Shown: positions 12,729 to 24,450 of the stretch, one piece after another
Layout of the letters: each line of letters starts with the position of its first letter
How positions within the stretch are numbered: position 1 is the first letter of the stretch
Assembly: GCF_002994745.2 (NCBI RefSeq)
Contig: NC_037094.1
Coordinates: 22,049,001-22,113,000, forward strand
Direction of reading: 5' to 3'
From: Rosa chinensis
Taxonomy: Eukaryota; Streptophyta; Magnoliopsida; Rosales; Rosaceae
DNA length: 64,000 bases
The notes under the pieces: model-generated
The model's input: the letters and a program-made list of their open reading frames with translations, nothing else
Told to the model about the DNA's origin: nothing
Database searches by the model: none
Program-made: the position numbers and the translations under genes

Positions 12729-13379
12729 ATGGGCCCGGGATTCAAACTCGCAGCTGCTTGCTTAGCCAGCATCGCTTGCCTCTTGGTCATACCCCTCGTT
12801 ATCTGGCCATTATATATGCGACTATTCGAGCACTTTCATCCCGAGTTCAGGGTCGACTCGGCCTTAATTTCCTCACTCAACACGACCACCCCCGCCGAGC
12901 TCACCGCCACGTGGGACATCACCCTCGTCGCCACAAACTCCGACGACAAGCTCATCGTTGACTACGACGTCGTCCAGGTGTGGCTCTACTACGGCAGGTC
13001 GACCGAGGACAACACATTCGTCCTCGCAACCACGATTCTGCCTCCCTTTGTTTTGAACCCCACGAGGAACCAGACCAGACTGAGTTTCAAGCTCGCGACG
13101 CTGGGGGCTTACGTGGGAGATGACGTAGTGAAGAACATAACCGAAGCAGGGAGGGTTACGACGGCGTTCGGGCTCAAGGTGGTTTCTGAGTTTAGGCTTC
13201 GGATGAATGGGGTAAAAAAAACACAGAGGGGTACCAATCGGTTCTTCTGCAACGAGGTAATTTTCGGGTTTTCGACGAACAATCAAACTAGGAGTGATTC
13301 TGTTACAGGTCAGTCAAAGGCATGCGAGAACGGAGATTACGGTCCGAAGGGAACTCAGCCGCTGAGCAGGTTGTGGTAG
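12729..13379 (+). CDS. NDR1/HIN1-like (LEA_2) membrane protein
   Basis: A single exon encodes 216 residues. A short N-terminus precedes one hydrophobic segment at about residues 7-30 (LAAACLASIACLLVIPLVIW). A beta-rich LEA_2 / NHL-type region follows at about residues 50-190, with N-glycosylation sequons such as NTT, NQT and NIT. NHL proteins are type II membrane proteins of the plasma membrane or ER, and several act in pathogen responses. The lack of introns is usual for the family. The C-terminal tail (about 190-216) is polar and lacks an evident GPI signal. Upstream sequence is ordinary AT-rich promoter. Which NHL subgroup it belongs to cannot be told by eye. Confidence 0.8.
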   Translation: MGPGFKLAAACLASIACLLVIPLVIWPLYMRLFEHFHPEFRVDSALISSLNTTTPAELTATWDITLVATNSDDKLIVDYDVVQVWLYYGRSTEDNTFVLATTILPPFVLNPTRNQTRLSFKLATLGAYVGDDVVKNITEAGRVTTAFGLKVVSEFRLRMNGVKKTQRGTNRFFCNEVIFGFSTNNQTRSDSVTGQSKACENGDYGPKGTQPLSRLW

Positions 13380-14969
13380 TTTAGTACGTAGTATACAAAT
13401 TTGTGACATTTATTAGAAGAACTTCTATTTGGGTTTTAACGAAATTAAAGCATTAATTTCTTCTATGTGAATCAGTGACAGTAATGTAATCCAAAGAAAC
13501 CATAACTACTACTTTAACAGGTCAGTTGAGGGCATGCAAGATCAGTTAATAGCATGAATAGACTTGATCCTGTTAGTGTTAAATTTAGTAAGACGGTGAC
13601 GCACTAGCTAGCATGCTTTTAGTTCATTTAGTTGTCTGAGAACCTCTTACACCACAGCTTGCTCTTTGCTCATTCAGTTTGGATGTTAAACAATCTTTTG
13701 AACTTTTCTATAGTCAATATTGTGAAAGCTTTGGACGTCGATCAATATGGTAGAATTGTCATTAACATCAATATTATGGAACCGTTGTTAGTGTTAATTA
13801 AGTAGGATTGCTATGTATCTTTACGGACTCCCGCCCTATAACTTCAATAGCGTGAAATGTTAGCTACTTAACATATGTTATATATATTTGGCTCCTTAAT
13901 GAGGATCTTGTAGTTGGCACATGACGGTGAGGAAAAATTGGAACCAAGGCCTCTCGATAAGGTTTATGGGAGTCGTTAGCAATGACTTCCGGTTCAATTG
14001 GAATGAATATTATTGACGGCTTCTATCCGACATTGTGAAGGAGAAATATACATATCATCAGTCGAGTGAATACAAACTATAACAAAATTCTGCTTTGTTG
14101 ATCCGACATTATTAACGGTTATGCTGCCAGATCGATTATTAGAAAACCATGCAAGAACTCAATCAGGCCGTCAATATCACTCAACATGGGTGTGGTTTTT
14201 GTTCTGTGATTAACATGGGTGTGGTTTAGTATGGTAGAACAACTCTTTATTGTTACATATCCATTCAGTTTAAAGTTGATTAGTATGTATGACAACAATA
14301 GGTTAGCTGAAAGAGAAGAGGTAATGGGTTCTGCATGGGACTGAATGCGAGTATGATAGGCCTTACGCTTTGAGGAACATCACCGAATAAACAAAGGTAT
14401 TTGCCAGCTCCCTTAGAACTATCTTTGGATAGTGAGAGGTCCCGACTGGGATTGGTACCACCGCACCGAGACCAAATTTGTGTTTCCACAAACAATGAAA
14501 CCATGGTTACTTTAACAGATAGGTTGGGGGGGGCATGCATGATTAATAACCACAGAACAATTTGTGTTAGTTTGGTCAAAGGCGTGCCCTTTTTCTCCGG
14601 TTTACATTCTACCGAGGTTGTTTATTACACCAGTAAGCTTATGGTTTCTCAATCCGTGATTCATGGAATGCCTGTGTCCAACACATAAATCGCCATTTCG
14701 TGTAGATTTATGTGTTGGCCACAGAACAAAGAAAGAAAAAAGAGAAAAAGAAAGACAATCTCATCATTTCGTGTAGATCTCCTTTGGGTAAATGTTACAA
14801 AACTGGCTGTAATAGGTAATTGAAAAGAAAGTACACTCCCCGTCTGAAGTCATAATTTCTAATAGACATTACTTTACAGCAAATCTAACACTCAAAAGAA
14901 ACTATAATTACATATATTCCTGAACTTCGACTCTCTATCCCAAGTTATATGAGGAATCCAGCACTTAAA
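13380..14969. other. Intergenic region between NHL-like gene and cullin
   Basis: Only a short cullin-derived fragment is recognised here (listed separately). Opposing open frames at about 14280-14690 overlap one another and show no known domain; I do not call them genes. Confidence 0.4.
13886..13955 (-). pseudogene. Cullin gene fragment
   Basis: About 70 bp starting TATTTGGCTCCTTAATGAGG match the cullin coding sequence at about 15314-15380 with only scattered differences. The matching region encodes the conserved [11 protein letters not shown] segment. Sequence on both sides does not match. It is a small isolated remnant of another cullin copy about 1 kb beyond the 3' end of the intact one. 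Confidence 0.7.
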
Positions 14970-17437
14970 TTATGCAAGATACCTGATCATCTTAAGGTTT
15001 TCCTTGTCCCTCTCCAGGTAGTCACGGGCGATGAGATCTTCAATGCGCTTCTTAATTGCTCGGATGTCAGGCTTGAACATATGTTCCAACTGCTCGACAC
15101 ACCCCACAACTAATTCATGATGACGCAAAGCTTTACGACTCTTCATTATCCGCACAACTGCAGCATCAATAGCATATCGTTTATCTTTGTCAACATCTTC
15201 GATTACCTCCTTCGTTTCATCCACTGGTGGGAGAGGAATCTTAATTCTTCTCATTTTGTGTGTGAACTTAGAGTTGAACTCAAAGGTGTCATTTGGCAAG
15301 ATAGTGTTTGTATTTGGCTCCTTAACAAGGATCTTGTACTTGGCACATGACAGCGAGTGAAGAATTCTAACCAAGTCATCATGGTTAAGGTTCAACTGAG
15401 TGAATATTTCTGAATAGCTCCATCTATCCGCACAATTGAACAACAGCAGGAGAGCAGCCTGGTAGGTGGATGCAACCAATTCAATCACTTTTGCCTCAAA
15501 CTTCCCAATGATGTTGCAAGTGCCCAATGAGTAAATCCATGTAAGTTTTCTGTTTTTTGTTTTTGTTTCATAGAATCCCTTGAAAACTTCAACACACTTG
15601 ACAAGTTCTGCAGGAAGGTTAAGATCAAATGATTTATAACTTGGCCAGAAGCCAGTTGTAAGAACAGTGACTGTCAAATCCATCCCAGGATTCACATTTG
15701 GATTACTGTGAAGATATTCCTCAAAGCCAGTCCGATTCTCCCGAGCCAATGTCAAATCAGTGACCATCCCCTCCATCTTTGAGGTAAACTGTCCACCACA
15801 TTGCTGCTTCAGCTTTCCTAAAGTACTCTTTTCAAGGTCCTCATTCGAACTCTGATTAAAAAGTAGCCGACGAGCAAGTTTTTTCCTGTAGAATTCTGCA
15901 AAAAGGTTTTTGTCACTGATATAAGGAAGCAGCTTAACAACCTTCTCAAGAGTTTCTTCGACAGCCTCATCACTTGACTTCTCACGGCCACCTGTTTTGA
16001 GGATATTATCACATAGTGCTACAAGTAATTCAGCACAAGAACTCCCTGCAACAGTTTTATTGCAAATGAACTCAAAAGCTTCTTTGATAGCCCTGCGAAG
16101 GAGAGAGTGGTTCATAAAGCAATCACTGACGTATGCCATAAACTTATCATGCAGCTCGGCTATTTCTTTGACATAAATTTGTTCCCGCATTCCAGATCCA
16201 TTTGAAGAGTGGTCATTTGCAGCATTTTCAGTCTGTTGGACCAAGGTTATACCTTCAGCAATAACATGCTCTCTAAACAACCTGGCAATCGGTTCCAAGC
16301 CTCGTGGAATCTTATTATAAAGTCTATACATCCTTGAAAGATCCTCCACCTGATCATCTCTAAGCAAAGCACGACATCCAGAAATGTCCTTTTCAAGCAG
16401 TGGACCTGAATAAACCACTAACAACTCGAATTGTACTTTCTCTATCAGCTTCTGCTCACTACTTGAATGCAGGTAATGAGAAACTCTATCTCTTTCCCTT
16501 CTCAAGCATTCCTCTGCCTTCGATATGTACTCTGGACACGAATCCTCCAAAATCCAACTTGATGCTCTACGAGAATAGTACTCAGATGTAGCTTGTAGCA
16601 TGTGAGCTTCAAAGTCTTCTTCATAAGCATCAGTTTGTCCCATGCCCATTTCAACAAATATATTTACCACATTCTTCAATAGTGCAATGTCAATCTGCTC
16701 CCCCTCACGTTCTTGATTAATAATAGCAATAACAGCAGCTCTCACATTAGCCTTCACAGCCCGATAAACCAAATCACGGAAGCGGGTAAGTCCAACTTCC
16801 CTTAGCTTAGGAAGTGATCTTCGACAGACAAAGAAACGGTCAAGATAATTAAAGAAGAATGATAGCCACCTCACCATAACCTTATGAGTTTCCCATCTTT
16901 TTACAAACTCCAGCAGAAGAAACTCATCATGCTTGTTTCTTAAAGAGGGCAAAACCGCTGAAGTAATGTATTCATCCAATACCTCCCGGTACTTGTCATA
17001 AAGTTGCCAAGAATAATCATATGGGGGCTTCTGAGTACACATGTTATAGATAGTTGTGTAAAGCATCATATTTTCTTCTGATGTAAACTGAGACTCTGAC
17101 AATCCTTCTAGAATTCTCTTCAGCTTTGTGAACCCCTTCTGCATATAGTCCCATCCTTGATCCCACTCGATAACTTCGAGTTCCGTTTTTGTAGTCACAA
17201 ATATTCCATATCCTGCAACTAGAACGATAGCACTTAAGAGAAGAGTAACAAGTTAAGAATGGAACATGGTTTCTTAAAAATTTGTTACGCGAGTGGTCAA
17301 GTTCTACAATCCCTATTCTTTTCTGCGTTGTAAAATATATTAAAGCAAGTTGTACCCTATATTTCCTTGTTTTTCATGGGATTCATATGCTTAATACAAG
17401 ATGATATCACTAATGCATTACCTGAGTCCCTCGCCAT
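14970..17437 (-). CDS. Cullin 1-like SCF scaffold, nearly intronless (retrogene-like)
   Basis: Two coding exons: 17437-17422 (16 nt) and 17212-14970, giving 752 residues. The exon 1 ATG joins exon 2 in phase through GT-AG, which settles the start; exon 2 alone would begin at a GTG. Domains in order: N-terminal cullin repeats (about 20-350) that bind SKP1 and F-box proteins, the cullin homology region (about 390-640, with [25 protein letters not shown] and [11 protein letters not shown]) that binds RBX1, and a C-terminal winged helix with the neddylation motif VRIMKSRK (Lys near 696) ending in IRYLA. Plant CUL1 genes normally have many introns; here about 2.2 kb of coding sequence has none, which points to a retrocopy. 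The frame is intact and all key motifs are present, so it may be functional. The upstream leader resembles LRK10-like receptor sequence. Confidence 0.9.
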
Positions 17438-18540
17438 AGTTTGAGAAATCTTCTGTCTTCAGACTCTGTACATCATAAATCCTAATCAGAGCATGAACCT
17501 TTGATTAGTTACACACAAAGACATGTCTATATAGGTCTTACCATATTTCTATACAGTCACAAACATTCTCTTATCCTGATGTGTTATAATTCATGTCTAC
17601 TTACTATTTCATACAAAGGAAATGAAAAGCCAAATAACACTATGCATGTATAAGTCTACTGCTCAGATGAGATCACACATCAGGATCCGTAGCTGTAATG
17701 TGAAAAAAAAAAAAAAAAAAACGTTCTTTCGCTAGTTCATTTACATATTAAACCTCACAACCGCAACCCCATCCATGAAAATGGACAGAATTGGCTCCGG
17801 AGCAGCAACGGGTCTCACAAAGAAAGATCTGTCTACAAAATTTCTATGTACAGAGACTATAATCCTAAATTGGGCCGCAACTTCATCATCTATTGATAAT
17901 ACCTATTAAAGTTTCTTGCTGTAAACTAATCTTATGCATTTGAAATGCCATTTGCTCATTAGAATTCCAACCTTTTGATTCTGCATAGTGAAATTGCATG
18001 GATTTTTTTTTTTTTTTGGTATAGAAAATTGCATGATTATTATAAAGCCCATGCACATAACTACAGCCACATCATTCAAGTCATGTAATTTGTTGACTAA
18101 CACCAAAGTTACTGCCATGGGAGTTTCCTTATTTCTATCAATTTCATAAAAAACACAAAATGTACAGACCAAAAATAACAATAAAAATCCATTCTTTACA
18201 GTACCTTGAGATTTCTACCCATCAAAGCTCATGAAATTCTCCTCAATTTTGCAAAAATAAAATAATTGGGTATCTGATTCATTTCAAATGATAAAAGATG
18301 AAAGTAAAGACCTCACCTTTCAGATGTGCTTTGGTGAAGAAGCATTATCCCCGTCTGTTCTGTTTTAGGCTGCGATGAATTGTGACCCAGGTTGATCCCA
18401 GATGAGACATCAGGAAGGAGAAAGGAAGAGTTCTCAGAAGCAATAGCTCAATAGGGATGGTGTGTAAATACCCTAACCCAAGCGATCAGTTTTTATATTT
18501 CTTTTTTCTATTTTATACCACCCTGTTTTTTTCACTACCC
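17438..18540 (-). promoter_or_regulatory. Leader and promoter side of cullin 1-like gene with LRK10-like remnant
   Basis: Read on the minus strand, about 18420-18316 resembles the 3' end of exon 1 of the LRK10-like gene at 23198-23260. Shared phrases include GGATCAACCTGG and AAACAGAAC, and both end in a splice donor-like AAAGGTRA. It is probably a 5' UTR exon inherited from a receptor gene. A poly-A tract lies at 17702-17720. No TATA box is assigned with confidence. Confidence 0.5.
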
Positions 18541-19429
18541 AGTCCTCATTAAAGAAACCAACTTTACCTCCTTGTTTTCAACTCCTTTGTTCTCACTTAC
18601 AAATATCACAAAGTGGGTCACTTGTACTGTGCAGATCAGAAGGGTTTGTCTTTGTGATGGATGAGGGGTTTTGTTATTGGGTGGCTCTAAACACGTAAAG
18701 GTAAATTCTTTTTCCTTTTCACTGTTTGGGAATTTCATAGGGGTCCCTGTTTTGTTTAGTGGATTTCAAGTTTTGTATTGGAAAGCTATAATAACCATTA
18801 CCCAGGTCCAGATTGTATGTCGTTTTTGCTTGTTAGTTGTCGTTTGCTCTGGTCTTGAGTGGTACAGGAGGGTTTTGCATATTGTTTCTGGGTTTTAATT
18901 TTGGCATGGACTGTGATCCGGGGATCGTGTTTTTGAGTCTGAGAGCAGGTGAGTTTGGATGTGGGATTTTGGTGTTTGGTTGTTTCCCACTGCTGTACTT
19001 TGTTTTGATGCAGTTGTCATGTTTGATTTTAGAAGGAAAGCAGGTGATTGAGTAATGGGGTTTGTTCAAAATGTGGTCTTGAATTATTCGAAATGCAAAT
19101 TCAGATTTTAGTGTTAAGCAAAGAAGTTGTCAGATTGGTTTGGCTGATTCTCACTACTTTGCTTGTGGATTTTCATTTGAGTTACAGGGAAAGCAAGTGA
19201 AATGGGCAATGGGGGGCTGGGGGTTGTTCAAAATGTTATTTTGGTTGGTGTTGTATGCGCTCAAAAGGTCCGTCTTGCTCTTTGGGTCCATTGAATGATT
19301 CAAAAATCCTAATGTTGATGGAGCATTTGCACCTGAGGAAGCAATGGCCATGATCTTGCATCTTCTGAATGAGAAACCAGGAGTAGTAGTATGAATCCAG
19401 TCAATTCTACTATGCAAGAATGCCATAGT

Positions 19430-19745
19430 GTAGCCAAACGACAGAGATAGTACTTTTTCACAACAGTGATATTGTGGACTCCACTGTGGTCAAGTTTTTG
19501 ATAAGATTGTTTATATGACCAGGTGACACCTTAAGATCAGAAGTGAATTATAGCAGTATTGTTTTTGCAGTCATCCTCATAAACAGGGTGTTCACACTGT
19601 TAGGGCCTGAGGCTATTGGCCTCTTACTTGGAAATGAAACCCCAAATTCGTAGCCTCATAACTGCAATTTGGTATTATGCTGTTTCCTGTGAAAGCCTCT
19701 ATATCAAGGAAGCTGGTACTGAAGAAGATGATTTATTTTTAAGGA
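19430..19745 (-). pseudogene. Decayed LRK10-like (GUB_WAK) ectodomain fragment A
   Basis: Plus-strand text here aligns in order with 23480-23830 of the intact ectodomain gene: the AGTACTTTTTCA segment, the GACCAGGTGACACC segment, the GTTTTTGCAGTCATC segment and the AAGAAGATGA tail that encodes the signal peptide on the minus strand. The frame is broken many times. It corresponds to the signal peptide and first half of the ectodomain. Confidence 0.65.
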
Positions 19746-19827
19746 GGGCCAGACATGCATGTGGCTTATCAAACTGACTGTGCATTGCTGCTTTGGGAAC
19801 AGACAGTACCACTGCTAGAAAATGTAC

Positions 19828-19829
<2 letters not shown>

Positions 19830-19874
<45 letters not shown>
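19830..19874. repeat. (CT)n microsatellite
   Basis: Perfect CT tract of about 45 bp inside block A. The matching place in block B has only a short CT-rich stretch, so the tract expanded after the duplication. Confidence 0.95.
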
Positions 19875-19876
<2 letters not shown>

Positions 19877-20659
19877 GATTTTCACTGACTTGTATCCTGC
19901 TATACCTCTTCAGTCACTGAGTTGTATTAACTCAAGTATTTGTCTCTTGTAAGATACACCTGCTGCTATTGCACACCACCACAATGATTTCCAGAACAAA
20001 TGAAGTGGTGGATTCTTCAAATGTGGATGGTTATTCAAAAACAGCAACTGAAACAGGTAGACATATATAGTCTGTTCAAATTCTCTATCTTATGCACATC
20101 ACCGGAAATTTGGTAGCCAAAGGACCCTTGTAGACCACTTGCTGTTATATAACTTGATTATAGTAGTATATATCATTAACATCAGAACTCATTTTTATTC
20201 ACTACCCCTGTCAATAACTCAACCCCTCCATCTTTAGGCTTATTATTATTTAATTTTTTTTTTTTTTAATCCCTTCCAAGTGCACCCGGCCTACTCTCCC
20301 TTACTGTCAGTGCCTTCCTTTCTGTCTCCATGGGTTCCAATGCTTGCTCCACTATGAATACTAGAATAAATTTCATTTGGTTGTTTTTTTTTTCTTTTTT
20401 GTCTTTTGGTAATCTGACACCGCGCAAGGATTTTTATTGGCAAACTTCCAGTGTGATATTTCATTCTTTAGAGTTCTATATAGAAAGAAAAATCTTGTTG
20501 GATAATATCTTTCTCTTCATGATTAATATGGGAACATCACTTGCTTAAATTGGAAGTTAAAGTATATAAAGTTTGGTATTAGGGAGTGCTGGGAGAGAGT
20601 TGACAGATCCAGATGCAGATCTTTGGGTATGTTTCACTGGTTGGTTGATGTTTGCTCCA

Positions 20660-22085
20660 CTTTAGTTGTAGATCGGTCTTTGTTTTCTCATTTTTGGGCA
20701 TGGACATGTGCTGTATGCTTCAAGGTTTCGAGTAAAAGCAGCGAGTTTGCAAGCGGGTTTTTGGTGCTTGGCTGTTTGGCTATTTCTCCTTAGTTTCCAT
20801 TAGGGGTTGTTTCGATCTTTGGTTTGGGGTATAAGGTATTGCAAGTTTCATGCCATTCTAAGAATTTTTAAAGGAATTTTTATGTGATTTTGAAGGGTAA
20901 GTAAGTTAGTTGAGAAACAGATTTTGTTCCAGTGTAGTTTTGATGAAGTATCCACTGCATAGGGCATGTCTTGCATTTCAGGTCTATTGAAATTATTGGA
21001 GAATCCAAAATCACCAAATGCAGAATCTTTTGTAAGGAAAGAGTTTTCCAATATAATTGGTAAATTGAAGGAAAAGATGTAGAAGAAATGTTGATGATGA
21101 TGAGAAGGAAAGAATGGCTGCGACATCTGCAGCTGAGGATGCAATTACCATGACCATCCTACTGTTTCTTCAAATCTGAGAAAAGTTCAATTCTGCAAAA
21201 TGGCTGAGCAGGTGTGGCAACATGATGTCATGATGTAGTAGTTATTTAATGCAGTGGGATGTAATGAGATACAAATGTTAGAGGAATCAATTTGATGACC
21301 TAAATATGAGTCTGTTCCATTGTACAATGGGAGTAAAGCCCAAGACAGTTGAGATAATACTTTTTTTCATCATAGTAGTATTGGGGACTTCATAACATAA
21401 TTCTTTGGATCAAGAAGCTTGATCAAGCAGTTTCATATCATATGTGATGGATTTCAGGACCAAGTCACCTAAAGTGGGAAGCAAATTATGGTAGCTAGTG
21501 TTATTCTTGCAGTCTCATGAACAGTGACTACAGGTTAGAGCTGTTGGGCTCTAACTGGAATCTAAACCAAGAATTTAGATTTTGGAGCCCCATAAGTGCA
21601 GTTGCTTGTCATGCAGTTTCCATTGAAGATTTATACATCAGGGAAGATGAATATGAAGAAGAAGATAATATTTTGATTTGATCTAAGGAGGGCCACTGGG
21701 GCTTATCAAACCGTTTTTGCTTTGGTTTGTGTTGATTGAAGATAAGTTTAGTGCTAGTAGTAGAAAATAAACCACCTCTCTATCTCATTGGCTTTTTTCT
21801 TTTGTCACACATTTGCATTATGTTTATAACCTCTCATCTTAGTTCATTGCATTTACTCATAGCACATTTATAGTTTCTAATTAGATGATGCTTACTCTAA
21901 TTGCAGAGCAAAGCATGCTGGAATAAAATAATGCGGTGACTGCTTCAACTGTGGATGATTATTCAGCAATAGCAACTGAAACAGGTAAAAATGTAGGGTA
22001 TTTCTATTCTATTACATAACTGAAAAGTCAGTAGCCAAAGGATCCTTAGTAGATAAATGCCTGTTGTGTATTGGCCTGATCTTCT
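20660..22085. repeat. Duplicated block, copy B
   Basis: Partner of block A in the same orientation. It ends with AGCCAAAGGATCCTTAGTAGA at about 22034. It lies directly beside the 3' end of the LRK10-like gene, so the whole stretch probably arose by tandem duplication of a receptor locus. Confidence 0.65.
21340..21705 (-). pseudogene. Decayed LRK10-like (GUB_WAK) ectodomain fragment B
   Basis: Aligns with the same part of the ectodomain gene as fragment A and is better preserved. It includes the CATAGTAGTATTG stretch, GACCAAGTCACC, the GAGCTGTTGGGCTC region, GGAGCCCCATAAGTGCA and the GAAGAAGAAGATAA signal-peptide tail. Multiple frame breaks make it non-coding. Confidence 0.7.
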
Positions 22086-22157
22086 TTCTTTCCATAGGAG
22101 GTGTTGTGACATCACAACTGCATCTTAACATGGTGGATATTTTTTTGACTTTAAATC

Positions 22158-23852
22158 TCATACTTGCACTTTCTGGTTCTTCATGATTTTAATGTCCATA
22201 ACTGTTTCACACTGACTGTTGCTTTGCTTGAGATCAGCTTCATGATATCTTCCGGTCATATTGGCTCCGTACTCTCCCAGTAGTTTCTCAACCTGAATTT
22301 GATTTTCCCCTTGTTTCTGATAATGTAGTTTTCTGGATTGATTCATGTTTACTCTTATAATAACTGCTGCCGCCACGAAAATAAGAATTGCAATACACAC
22401 TGCATAGATCAAACCACTAGTATTAGAGACTCTTTCTGTGCAAAAATACAAATTCATTGAATAGTATAGAACACTGACAAAAATTCCTTGTTGAGGTGCT
22501 AGGAAGGTGGTTAGAAAGGTCAGAAGGGGCACACAGTGAATAGAACAGAAGTTTCCTTCGGTTGTTATATGGGTGAGTGGGTGACCAGTTAGTCAAAGTC
22601 TATTTTATCAATTAATCAACTTGATAGTAACATAATATGATTTGTTGGCATTAATTGTAGTAATAAAGAGTGGAACAGATTTCTACTATCTTTGGAATCT
22701 TCTATCAGATTCTTCCCTAGTACAATATTTTTTGTTTTTTTTTTATTATACATAAGATTAACAAAAGAAATTAACTAATGAGAAAATTGTTGCTGACATC
22801 TGATGTCCTTTTAATATTTCATTTTAATATTTAAACCAACATTTCAGTAGCAATTTCCATTTATTAAAGTGCTGCACTTGATTATTGTATATTCCAGTTC
22901 ATCATATGTGCATATGCATATTGTCAGTGATTCTGCTACACCTTAGCTAATATTGTTCTAGACTTCTAGCTATATATCATGATTTCTTTTTGGTATTATG
23001 TATAGTGCTTTTTTGAAAAGTGAATACTTATGTCCTAAGATATCATATAGTCTCTCCCTCAAAAGTACTTAATGGTTTCTGATCTTGCAAGTTAAGGTTG
23101 TTTCCACTTTAATTACCTCCATAATAGTGGAATACTAATTTCCTGAAGAGTTGTGACGGAATGGAAAAAGTAAAAGAAAAAGGAAGATGGAATTTACCTT
23201 TAACATGTGCGATAGTGAAGCAATCAGTTTCTTGTTCTGTTTGCGTCTGCAATGACCCGACTTTTGCTTCATGAGAATCTTCATGCCCAAGTAAGTTCCA
23301 GGTTAATCCCAGACCGAAGCTATTGTCACCCAGATAGGGACTATACTCAAAAGGAATAGGAACAGTTTTCACCACCCTGCAAGAATTTGGTACAGCGAAA
23401 GTAGGCTTAACAGTGTAAACGTGGTAGACAGAGCCACTCAAGCAGGGAACTTCTGTGAAACATTTTGACAGCCTAACCGAACAATTGAGATACGAGTACT
23501 CTTTCATGACATAGTAGTATTGAAATGGTGTAAGGGAGAGATTGAGATTAAGAAAGACTCCATGAACACAATTCTTGGGGTCAAGGAGCTCAAGTTTCTT
23601 GATATCGTAGGAGATAGATTTCACAACCAAGTCACCATAAGACGGGATGTGGATCGTGGTTCTGTTGTTGCTGCAGTCAAGATCAAATCCAGGGAGACCA
23701 CAGTGTTGGGGCTGCTGGCTTTTTAATTGGAAAGGAAACCGAATTTTGGGAGCCCCAACAGCACATTTCTTTGTTTTGCAGATTTCACCGGAGGCTTCTG
23801 TTTCAAGAAAGATGGAAGTAAAGAAGAGGATGAAGAAGATGAAGGCATGCAT
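22158..23852 (-). CDS. LRK10-like receptor protein lacking the kinase domain
   Basis: Two exons, 23852-23198 and 22435-22158, join in phase through GT-AG to give 310 residues. Residues 1-20 are a signal peptide (MHAFIFFILFF...). A GUB_WAK_bind-type ectodomain follows, with CGLPGFDLDC and further paired cysteines (about 25-200) and the SPYLGDNSFGLGLTWN stretch typical of LRK10-like proteins. The transmembrane helix is about residues 227-245 (LIYAVCIAILIFVAAAVII). The juxtamembrane part (VEKLLGEYG...GRYHEADLKQ) resembles the segment just before the kinase in LRK10-like receptors, but the frame stops about 20 residues later and no kinase follows. The second Cys-rich part of the ectodomain is also missing. 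It could be a receptor-like decoy or a decaying gene; the open frame and good splice sites favour expression. Confidence 0.7.
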
Positions 23853-24450
23853 AGCTTATTGGCAATGAGAAACACAACTACACACGGGGGTTTCGTCTGG
23901 TTGTTATATTAGAAAGAAATGTGATGTAAGGAGAAATTTAATCTTGGAAAAAGTCTAGGATACACAAGAAGACTCCAAGTGGGGAAGACCCAAAAGACTG
24001 AAGCTTCTGCCACCTAGAACTAGAAGAATTGAGAGAAAGATTAATGAATTCCCAGTAGATACAAAGAAATGGCTATTCTTGTAAGCTTTAATAGACTTTT
24101 GGGTAGAGTGTTTGTTGGGGTTGAATTTTCAGTTAGGAAAATGGGTATTCTTGTGGACTGGTATCTATGGGCACTTTCTTTGCTTCCCCTTACCTTTCCA
24201 ACACGGCATTAGAGGGTCCATAATTCTTTAATTCTCACTTTATATTGTTTCCTTGGATTAAGTTTGTTGACTTGTAATCCCTTCTAATTCCATGTAATTA
24301 TCTACTAGATATATTGTAATCAATAAGTATTAACTATATACTGCAAAGAAAGAATTGTCAATAAGCCCTTATTGTAGTCTTCCATGAAAATGATAGAATT
24401 AAAATCTTTGTTACACTTGGAAAGCAAATGGGATAGAAATGTCTCCTTCA
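23853..24450. other. Spacer between receptor-like gene and truncated cullin
   Basis: Likely promoter of the receptor-like gene and 3' flank of the truncated cullin. AT-rich with no gene seen. Confidence 0.4.

Larger units (their letters stand above)
18840..20165. repeat. Duplicated block, copy A
   Basis: This block is a diverged direct duplicate of 20660-22085. Co-linear matches include a GTTTTTGGCATGGAC-like start, the decayed receptor segment, TGCTAGAAAATG before a CT-rich stretch, GGATGGTTATTCAAAAACAG, and AGCCAAAGGACCCTTGTAGA near the end. Indels and substitutions are frequent, so the duplication is not recent. Confidence 0.65.

Noticed and set aside
12873..13286. 137-codon minus-strand frame under the NHL-like gene
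   Set aside because: Shadow of the plus-strand gene; low-complexity Arg/Gly composition and no homology.
14280..14688. Opposing open frames of 95-99 codons
   Set aside because: They overlap one another on opposite strands, have no domain, and no splice-compatible partner was found.
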